A DNA stretch of 64,000 nt from DASRDS01 sp035570055. Its GTDB lineage: Bacteria > Gemmatimonadota > Gemmatimonadetes > Gemmatimonadales > Gemmatimonadaceae. The stretch covers positions 1 through 64,000 of the forward strand of contig DATMLM010000019.1 of assembly GCA_035570055.1 (NCBI GenBank). The letters run 5' to 3'. Position numbers and translations under genes: made by a program. The notes below the pieces were generated by a model. It searched no databases. It was not told the origin of the DNA and was given only the letters and a program-made list of their open reading frames with translations. Shown here one piece after another: positions 58,158-64,000 of this stretch (its first letter is position 1; each line of letters opens with the position of its first letter).

Positions 58158-58283
58158 AAGAAAACCGGGGCGCAGCGCGCCGCTTCGCGTCGCGACTGTT
58201 GCTAGGCTGAGGCGGCACAAGTGGTTAGCAGCGGACCTATGGTCTCGGATGGGGCTGGCCCAGGGTCTGCTTTAGGCAGCGGC

Positions 58284-58363
58284 GATGACTAGACTGCAAC
58301 GGCTGCTACTTGCCCTGACTCTTGATGACTAGACTGCAACGGCTGCTACTGGCCCTGACTCTT
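58284..58363 (+). repeat. 40-bp tandem duplication across the start of the cytochrome-porin gene
   Basis: Bases 58284-58323 and 58324-58363 are identical except one base (CTTGCC in the first, CTGGCC in the second). The unit holds GATGACTAGACTGCAACGGC and 20 more bases, so it carries the ATG and first 13 codons of the gene. The first copy forms a 15-codon minicistron that ends in TAG at 58330-58332, overlapping the true ATG at 58325 in another frame. It is a recent tandem duplication that places a decoy start 40 bp upstream. Confidence 0.95.
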
Positions 58364-59575
58364 TTTGCAATCGCGCGCCCCGCGTATGGGATACCGGCGT
58401 TCGCGCGCAAGTACGGATTGAAGTGCACGGCGTGCCACGAGGCGTGGCCGTTGCTGAACGTTGTCGGGCGTGCGTTCCGCGACAATGGTTATCGTTTCAA
58501 CAACGGCAAGGACGACGCGATTACGACCGATCCATCGTACTGGCCGATCTTCGCCTGGGTCGAGGAGAACTACCAGTACCAGTACAGCAGGTCCGAGAAG
58601 CAAACGGTGACGAATGTCGGCGAAGTCGGGCCGGGGTTCGTGGTCCTGGGCGCGATGACGTCCCTCAGCGAACACATCTCGTTCAACATCCGCCCCGTGT
58701 TCGGGTTCGGGAACGGGGCTCTGTTCTTTGACGCCGCCTGGATACGGATCAACCGGGTCTTCGATAGCGATGCCTTGAATCTCCGTCTGGGTGAGCTCGA
58801 CTTCGACCTGCCGATCACGACCGCCGGCGAGCGAGACTTCACGACCACGCTCCCCGGCAACCTCAGGTCGTTGAGCTACACGGTCCCTGGAAGTCGAGGG
58901 CTCGATCTGCTGGCAAACCCAACCGGTCTCGAGCTGTCCGGACACGACCGAGGAAGCATCAACCGCTATTCGGTGATGTTCTACGACAACAACGGCCAGG
59001 GCTCCGGAAGCCATCAGTTGTTCAATACGCCGAGCGTGTACGGTCACGTCAGTCATCTCTTCCAGGTACCGGCCGGATTCGTGCGCGACGTCGAGCTGGG
59101 CGCATTCGGCACGTACGCGACCGTCGCCGTCGGGCCCGACAGCGCGGCCCTCAAGCCTCAGCGACGGTACGGCGGAACGTTCGATACGTGGCTCGCATCG
59201 GACGCCCTGCCGCTGCATCTGGAGGCCATTGCTTTTCAAGGACGGGATGACAAGGCGCTGATCCCGGGCGCCACGCACGACGCGCTGTACGACGGCGGCG
59301 ATATCCAGATCGACTATGTGCCGGCGCTGCCCTTCGAAATCTTTGCGCGGTACAACCTGATTCGGAACGTCACGCAAGCCGTGCCGGGACGCACGGGGAG
59401 CTTCGGGGATCAGGATATCTACTTGTTCGGGATCCAACACACGGTCGAGTTCACGTCTCGATTCGAGTGGGGATGGCAAGTGTATTACGCGTTGGAGCGG
59501 GACCGCTTGCAGGCATCGGATGGGACGAATCTCACGCAGCACTACATATGGGCAGGGTTGCTCCTTGCGTTCTGA
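58325..59575 (+). CDS. monoheme cytochrome-porin fusion (Cyc2-like)
   Basis: At 416 aa the protein has a signal peptide (LLLALTLFAIARPAYG) and then IPAFARKYGLKCTACHEAWPLLNVVGRAFRDNGYRF. This is a single c-type heme site (CTACH) in the P.FAR..G..C..CH...P.LN.FGR.F...GY pattern of Cyc2-type fused cytochrome-porins. The remaining 340 residues alternate short strands and loops (ISFNIRPVFGFGNGALFFDAAWIRINRVF, FEIFARYNLIRNVTQ, WQVYYALERDRLQ) and end in Phe, as in a beta-barrel. Length is that of Cyc2 (about 400-450). Cyc2 proteins oxidise Fe(II) at the outer membrane in iron oxidisers; the electron source here is not known. ATG 58325 starts at the signal peptide; the neighbouring tandem duplication complicates the start. 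Confidence 0.8.
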   Translation: MTRLQRLLLALTLFAIARPAYGIPAFARKYGLKCTACHEAWPLLNVVGRAFRDNGYRFNNGKDDAITTDPSYWPIFAWVEENYQYQYSRSEKQTVTNVGEVGPGFVVLGAMTSLSEHISFNIRPVFGFGNGALFFDAAWIRINRVFDSDALNLRLGELDFDLPITTAGERDFTTTLPGNLRSLSYTVPGSRGLDLLANPTGLELSGHDRGSINRYSVMFYDNNGQGSGSHQLFNTPSVYGHVSHLFQVPAGFVRDVELGAFGTYATVAVGPDSAALKPQRRYGGTFDTWLASDALPLHLEAIAFQGRDDKALIPGATHDALYDGGDIQIDYVPALPFEIFARYNLIRNVTQAVPGRTGSFGDQDIYLFGIQHTVEFTSRFEWGWQVYYALERDRLQASDGTNLTQHYIWAGLLLAF

Positions 59576-59576
59576 C

Positions 59577-60683
59577 GTGTTGTTCACCGCCACCGTCGGC
59601 TTTGCCGTCATGGCTTTCGGCCCACCCCCGCGCAACGAGCGCGCGGGCGACCCGGGGCGTGGCAAAGCCGTGTACGAGCGGTTCTGCACGCAGTGCCATG
59701 GCGCTCGAGGAAACGGCGGCGGCGAGGTCGCTCCGTTCGCCAACCCGCGCCCGCGCGATTTCAGGCAGGGCCTGTTCAAGTTCCGGTCGACGCCGTTTGG
59801 CTCTCTGCCCACGGTAGCGGATCTCGATCGGACGATCAGCAACGGACTCTACGGGACAGTCATGCCGCCGTTCTACGCGCTCAACCCGCGCGCGCGGCTC
59901 GATGTCATCGCTTACATCCAGACGTTCTCGCCACGCTGGCGGACCGAGCAACCGGGCCAGCCGATCGCTGTACCAGCGGAGCCAGCCTCAACACGAGAAT
60001 CAGTCGCGTCTGGTCGGACCCTGTTCGCCAACGCGTGCTCGGCGTGCCACGGCGATGGCTCGGGCAATGGGCCGTTGGCCAAGAGTCTGGTCGATGCGTG
60101 GGGTAATCCCGACCAGCCGGCCGATCTCACGCGCCACCACATCAAGACCGGGGTCGAAGGGGAGGACATCTACCTCCGCATCATGACGGGGCTCAATGGG
60201 ACACCGATGCCCGGGTTCTCCGGCTCACTGTCTCCTGAGCAGACGTGGGACATCGTTCATTACGTCGAGCATCTTCGGCGGCACCCGGAGAGCGTGGACT
60301 CCATCGTGCCGAGCGCGGCGAGCGCGGCGCCGGCGGCGCCCGCTCCGGGCGATGCCGTCACGATCGAAATGGTCGGCGATGCGAAAGGCTATCGATTCGA
60401 GCCGAGTAGCGTGACCATTCACGTCGGGCAGACGGTGCGATTCGTGAACAAGATTGGCGGGCCACACAATGTGACCTTCTGGCCCGACAGCATTCCCGGC
60501 GGCTCACAGCGGCAGCTGCAGGCGGGAATGCAGAACACGTCGGGACCTCTCACGAGCCCGTTGCTCCTCAACCCCAACGACGCGACGACCGTCTCGTTCA
60601 CGGGCGTCGCGCCTGGCACGTACAAGTTCTATTGCATGCCGCACCTCGCCCTCGGCATGCACGGTCAGATCATCGTGCAGTGA
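59577..60683 (+). CDS. diheme cytochrome c with C-terminal cupredoxin domain
   Basis: This 368-aa exported protein starts GTG 59577, 1 bp after the cytochrome-porin stop, with a hydrophobic leader VLFTATVGFAVMAFG. Two class I c-type domains follow: heme 1 CTQCHGARGNGGGE near residue 38 (distal Met in MPPFYALNPRARLDVIAYI) and heme 2 CSACHGDGSGNGPLAK near residue 155 (Met in MPGFSGSLSPEQTWDIVHYVEHLR). A low-complexity Ala/Pro linker then leads to a plastocyanin-like domain (about 275-368; GYRFEPSSVTIHVGQTVRFVNKIGGPHNV and YKFYCMPHLALGMHGQIIVQ) with His, Cys, His and Met copper ligands. It can carry electrons between the barrel and the inner membrane. Fusion of two hemes and copper in one chain is uncommon. 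Confidence 0.88.
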   Translation: MLFTATVGFAVMAFGPPPRNERAGDPGRGKAVYERFCTQCHGARGNGGGEVAPFANPRPRDFRQGLFKFRSTPFGSLPTVADLDRTISNGLYGTVMPPFYALNPRARLDVIAYIQTFSPRWRTEQPGQPIAVPAEPASTRESVASGRTLFANACSACHGDGSGNGPLAKSLVDAWGNPDQPADLTRHHIKTGVEGEDIYLRIMTGLNGTPMPGFSGSLSPEQTWDIVHYVEHLRRHPESVDSIVPSAASAAPAAPAPGDAVTIEMVGDAKGYRFEPSSVTIHVGQTVRFVNKIGGPHNVTFWPDSIPGGSQRQLQAGMQNTSGPLTSPLLLNPNDATTVSFTGVAPGTYKFYCMPHLALGMHGQIIVQ

Positions 60684-62034
60684 CCCCGAGGCGGTCGAGC
60701 CGCGACCGCAGCGTATTCGGGTGAACGTCGAGGATGGCAGCCGCACCACTGGGGCCGGAGATCCGGCCCTTCGTGTGGACGAGCACCCGGCGCAAATAGG
60801 AGCGCTCGTGATCGGCGAGCGATGGAAATCCCTCGGCGTCATCGTCCGCCGGGGTGACAGCGGCCAGCGGGCGCTCGATGCTGATCACCGGACCGCGCGA
60901 GAGGACGCAGGCGCGTTCGATCACATTGCGGAGCTCGCGGACGTTACCCGGCCAGGAGTGCGCGCGGAGCCGCCGGAGGCTGTCGGCATCGATCCCGGTG
61001 AAGTGCTTGCCGAGTTTTCGCTCGAAATGCGCGATGAAGTGGTGGGTCAATCGCGGGATGTCCTCGCGACGCTCGCGGAGCGGCGGGACGCGAATCGGCA
61101 ACACATTCAACCGATAGAAGAGATCGGGGCGCAAGCGACCATCGGCGACGTCGCGCTCGAGATCGCGATTCGTGGCCGCGACGAGGCGCACGTCGACGCG
61201 AATCGGTCGCGTGGCGCCGACGCGCTCGACCTCTTGCTCTTGCAGCGCGCGGAGAAGCTTCACCTGGCCCTCGAGCGGCAACTCGCTGACCTCGTCGAGG
61301 AACAGCGTCGAACGGTCGGCCGCCTCGAACCGTCCTACGCGTCGCTGCACCGCGCCCGTGAACGCGCCGCGTTCGTGGCCAAAGAGCTCGCTCTCGATCA
61401 ACCCCGGAGCGATCGCGCCGCAGTTGAGCGTCACCATCGGCCTCCCTGCCCTGGCGCTCTGGGCGTGGAGTGCTCGCGCGATCAATTCCTTGCCCGTGCC
61501 CGTCTCGCCGATGAGCAGGACGGTCGTATCGCTGGCCGCGACCTGATGGATCGTGTCCAGCACCGACCGGATCGCGGCACTGGCGCCGATAATTTCATCG
61601 CTTTTTTCCACGCGCAAGATCGGGCGCGTGGCGCGCCGGCCGGTCTCGATCGTGCTCGCGGTGTGATTGGCGATGAGGCCCAAGTACCCGAACTCCTGGG
61701 TGTCGATCGGCCGGCGATAAAGCACCGCGAGTACGCCCACCACTTCGTCGCGTGCGACGAGCGGGAACACCGCGGTGACGCCGCCGAGCAGGTAGGGTTG
61801 GCGGGTGTCGAGCGCTTTGTACACGAACGCCCAGTCGTGGGCGTCGAACGGACCAGCGGTCGCGCCGACGTGCAACCGCGGATCGCGCGCGGAGACGCGG
61901 AGCCACACGGCGGCCGTCGATACGCCGGCGAGATCGACGAGGCCGTCGGTGATGGGACGGAGCAGCGGGTTGAGCTCATGGCTCGGCGCAGCGTCGCCGA
62001 GCGTCCTCGGGGATAACATCAGAGCGGGTTCCAT
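60670..62034 (-). CDS. sigma-54-dependent transcriptional activator with GAF domain
   Basis: At 454 aa, residues about 20-150 form a GAF sensor (VDLAGVSTAAVWLRVSARDPRLHVGATAGP, FPLVARDEVVGVLAVLYRRPI). The AAA+ core (about 170-405) has the Walker A GETGTGKEL, ESELFGHERGAFTGA (the GAFTGA loop that contacts sigma-54), Walker B TLFLDEVSELP, the sensor region ATNRDLERDVADGRLRPDLFYRLNVLPIRVPPLRERREDIP, and HSWPGNVRELRNVIERA. A Fis-type helix-turn-helix closes the protein (GPSGAAAILDVHPNTLRSRLDRLGV). It is convergent with the cytochrome gene (14-bp overlap), so its link to that pathway is possible but unproven. AGAGG lies before ATG 62034. Confidence 0.93.
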   Translation of the reverse strand: MEPALMLSPRTLGDAAPSHELNPLLRPITDGLVDLAGVSTAAVWLRVSARDPRLHVGATAGPFDAHDWAFVYKALDTRQPYLLGGVTAVFPLVARDEVVGVLAVLYRRPIDTQEFGYLGLIANHTASTIETGRRATRPILRVEKSDEIIGASAAIRSVLDTIHQVAASDTTVLLIGETGTGKELIARALHAQSARAGRPMVTLNCGAIAPGLIESELFGHERGAFTGAVQRRVGRFEAADRSTLFLDEVSELPLEGQVKLLRALQEQEVERVGATRPIRVDVRLVAATNRDLERDVADGRLRPDLFYRLNVLPIRVPPLRERREDIPRLTHHFIAHFERKLGKHFTGIDADSLRRLRAHSWPGNVRELRNVIERACVLSRGPVISIERPLAAVTPADDDAEGFPSLADHERSYLRRVLVHTKGRISGPSGAAAILDVHPNTLRSRLDRLGVTAR

Positions 62035-62240
62035 AGCCTCTCCGTGCAGTTCGGCCGAAGGTAGACCTTATCGCATCCGACCGGCACTCGCCCCTGGGCG
62101 AACGGTGCGGGAACCGGGGTGAACGACTACCGGCGAGCATCGGCGATCGCATTTATCGTGCATCGGTGACGGTCCATCCCATGTGTTCGTCGATTGGTTG
62201 CGTTCAAACCATCACATCCGACGACACCCTGGTGCCGCCC

Positions 62241-64000
62241 ATGCGCTTCCGCGCTCCCCTGCTGATAGTCGCCGCTTTTGCCGGCGGTTCCTTGCTGCTG
62301 TCTTGCTCCGGTACCCCGATTGTTCCGGCGAACGCGTTCGGAACCGTCACCGGGACTATCGGGAGCTCCCTGGGGGGCGGCCTCGCTTCCGTCTCGGTCG
62401 TGGTCACCCCGACCGGTAGCAGCGCGATGACGGCGGTGACGACCAATTCCGCGGGCGCATTCAGCGTGCCCAACGTGCCGATCGGCACCGCCGGCACCGG
62501 CAGCATCAGCGTCTCGGGCGTGCCGCAGAACTGCCAAGCGCCTGGCCCCAGGAGCTACTCGGGGCTGGCGAGCGGCGAGCGGGACACCCTCAACATCACC
62601 GCCGTCTGCGTGGCCCCAGTCGACAGCCTCGCGGTTGTGGTGACCAGCAGTCTCGGTGGCGGGGTCGCCAACGTCAACGTGGTCGTGACGCCGTCGGGTG
62701 ACAGCGCGCTGAACGGCGCAACGACCAACAGCGGCGGCTCGGCGACGTTCCCCAACGTCGGCTCGGGTGGCGGCTCGATCGCGCTCTCGAACGTTCCAAG
62801 CGCCTGCGTGCAACCCAGCCCCGTGACATACTCGGGCAAAGCCTCGGGTGGTACCATAACGGTGCCGATCACGCTCCAATGCTCGGCAACCGCCGGCGCG
62901 ATCACCGGCACTGTCCTGACCAGCCAGGGCAACGTCTCGATCGGCGCCGGAGTCGGCGTAATCGTGACGCCGCACGGCGCGGCCGCGCTGCCGGCCGTGT
63001 CAACGAACGCCAGCGGCATGTTCGTTGTCACCGGCGTCCCTGTCTCCGACGGCACCGGCTCGCTCACGTTCACCAATCTCCCGTCGAACTGCCCCACGCC
63101 AGCGACAGGCACGCCGTACTCGGGACTCACGAGCGGCAAGTCGCTGACCGTCACCAACATCACGATCACGTGCAGCCCACCCTCGGGTGTCGTCACGGGT
63201 ACGATTTCGAGTAGCCTGGGTGGTGGTCTCGCTGGGGTCAGCGTCATCGTGACGCCAAACGGCGGAACCGCGATGGCCGCGGTGACGACCAACAGCGCGG
63301 GCGGATTCTCCGTCAATGCCGTGCCGGTCGGCAGCGGCACCGGCGGCGGTACGGGCACGGTCGCGATCAATCACCTGACGCCGAACTGCACGGCGCCGAC
63401 CAGCCCCTCGAATTACACGGGCCTGACGAACGGCACGAGCGTCACCGTGAACGTCACGGTCACCTGCACGACGCCGTACGGTGTCATCCGCGGTACGATC
63501 GTGACCTCCTGGGGTGAGCCAATCGAAGGCGTCGTCCCGACGGCGACGCCGACCGGCGGCTCGCCGGTGACCACGCAAGCGTCGGATTCGACCGGAGCGT
63601 TCGTGATCGGAAACATTCCGGTCGGGAACGGCACCGGACAGGTGACGTTCGCGGGCACGCCAGTCGATTGCTCGGCCATCAGCCCGCAGAACTACACCGG
63701 GCTCACCAACGCGCACCAAGTCACACTGTACGTCGTGCCCTCGTGCACATTGACCGGCGCCATGTTGGTCAACATCACCGGCGAAAGCAATCTGGTGCCG
63801 ATCAACACGGCCAACATCACGTTCACCGGACCGGACTCGGCGCACACGCTGACGACGACCGCGGTCACCCAGCCGGGGCTCATCAACCCGCTCAAGCCTG
63901 GCATCTATCAGTTCCAGGCAGACACGTACGCGACCGCCGACGTGACCGTGCCGCAGATCTTCTATGCGGACTCGATCACCCAAGGAGGCGTCGACCAGAG
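62241..64000 (+). CDS. repetitive carboxypeptidase-regulatory-like lipoprotein, truncated by window end
   Basis: The plus-strand frame from ATG 62241 stays open to the end of the window (586 codons seen, no stop). It starts MRFRAPLLIVAAFAGGSLLLSCS, a lipoprotein signal with lipobox LLSC (Cys22), so it is anchored in the outer membrane. From residue 34 it is built of repeats of 88-98 residues that share GTVTGTI.SSLGGGLA.V.V.VTP.G..A...TTNS.G.F...VP. and, at the end, a Cys-containing NC..P....YSGL..G. segment. These are carboxypeptidase-regulatory-like/Ig-like beta sandwiches used as surface stalks. Frames on the minus strand here are Arg/Pro/Val shadows. The start lacks a clear Shine-Dalgarno; in-frame GTG 62232 is an alternative. 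Confidence 0.85.
   Translation, partial: MRFRAPLLIVAAFAGGSLLLSCSGTPIVPANAFGTVTGTIGSSLGGGLASVSVVVTPTGSSAMTAVTTNSAGAFSVPNVPIGTAGTGSISVSGVPQNCQAPGPRSYSGLASGERDTLNITAVCVAPVDSLAVVVTSSLGGGVANVNVVVTPSGDSALNGATTNSGGSATFPNVGSGGGSIALSNVPSACVQPSPVTYSGKASGGTITVPITLQCSATAGAITGTVLTSQGNVSIGAGVGVIVTPHGAAALPAVSTNASGMFVVTGVPVSDGTGSLTFTNLPSNCPTPATGTPYSGLTSGKSLTVTNITITCSPPSGVVTGTISSSLGGGLAGVSVIVTPNGGTAMAAVTTNSAGGFSVNAVPVGSGTGGGTGTVAINHLTPNCTAPTSPSNYTGLTNGTSVTVNVTVTCTTPYGVIRGTIVTSWGEPIEGVVPTATPTGGSPVTTQASDSTGAFVIGNIPVGNGTGQVTFAGTPVDCSAISPQNYTGLTNAHQVTLYVVPSCTLTGAMLVNITGESNLVPINTANITFTGPDSAHTLTTTAVTQPGLINPLKPGIYQFQADTYATADVTVPQIFYADSITQGGVDQ
62340..63755 (+). repeat. five tandem beta-sandwich repeats inside the lipoprotein
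   Basis: Repeat 1 is 62340-62630 (97 aa), repeat 2 is 62631-62894 (88 aa), repeat 3 is 62895-63185 (97 aa), repeat 4 is 63186-63479 (98 aa) and repeat 5 is 63480-63755 (92 aa). A more divergent sixth starts at 63756. Each unit holds VTP or ATP followed by G, then TTNS-like and YSGL/YTGL phrases, and a paired Cys near its end. Repeats 1 and 4 are the most alike, suggesting unit duplication and drift. Confidence 0.8.

Noticed and set aside
62035..62240. Sigma-54 promoter (TGGC-N8-TTGC) for the lipoprotein next to the sigma-54 activator
   Set aside because: No -24/-12 pair with the GG/GC spacing is present in the gap.
62127..63983. Long minus-strand open frames opposite the lipoprotein repeats
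   Set aside because: They are Arg/Pro/Val-rich, overlap one another, and lack domains, while the plus frame has a lipoprotein signal and clear protein repeats open to the window end.
1..64000. Insertion sequence, transposase, integrase or phage genes
   Set aside because: No such domain was recognised on either strand; the repeats found are short and local.

Overview
The window is high-GC, gene-dense bacterial chromosome. It has no phage, insertion sequence or CRISPR array. A SusC/SusD pair, S9 peptidase, orphan response regulators, a cytochrome-porin and very tight gene packing suggest a member of the Gemmatimonadota. That is an inference from gene content, since no rRNA or other marker gene lies in the window.

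Layout. (1) 1-6200: tRNA-Leu(UAA), a zinc-ribbon hypothetical, a 46-bp tandem repeat, a methyltransferase/AlkA pair, a double-VOC protein, a lone response regulator and glutamine synthetase. (2) 6300-14900, all minus strand: a kinase-like/Omp85 barrel fusion, a large hybrid histidine kinase with an overlapping response regulator, and a PLP enzyme coupled to an MFS transporter. (3) 15000-32100: a biosynthetic island. A minus-strand PF14907-type nucleotidyltransferase is divergent from a 14-gene plus-strand operon, mostly joined by 4-bp ATGA/GTGA overlaps: GT4, HPr-kinase-like protein, B12-type radical SAM, methyltransferase, second B12-type radical SAM, methyltransferase, amidohydrolase, methyltransferase, flavin-reductase-like protein, GT2-SxtJ fusion, DUF5989, carbamoyltransferase, SGNH protein and GT2-GT-C fusion. 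An Fsr-like MFS exporter follows by 9 bp. It looks like a pathway for a methylated, carbamoylated glycan or glycosylated metabolite, and I recognise no characterised pathway with this content. (4) 33200-39040: NUDIX, SusD, SusC and an AraC regulator. (5) 39100-47700: formamidase, a threonine-dehydratase-like enzyme, MFS, cupin-like lipoprotein, small alpha/beta protein, DinB, BrkB, a beta-propeller protein and a nitrate-sensor-type chemoreceptor. (6) 47800-58100: Tat-exported ferritin-like protein, LysR, minor pseudopilins J-I-K, APC permease, S9 peptidase, NmrA-like, cystathionine synthase/lyase-type and catalase-like (SrpA) genes. (7) 58300-62000: a Cyc2-like monoheme cytochrome-porin fusion, a diheme cytochrome-cupredoxin fusion and a sigma-54 activator, perhaps an outer-membrane electron-transfer module. 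(8) 62241-end: a repetitive lipoprotein that runs off the edge.

Two themes recur. Several genes have no Shine-Dalgarno but carry a -10-like hexamer ending 6-8 nt before the start codon, which suggests leaderless mRNAs. Neighbouring genes are packed so tightly that convergent pairs overlap by up to 95 bp and divergent pairs start 9-34 bp apart.
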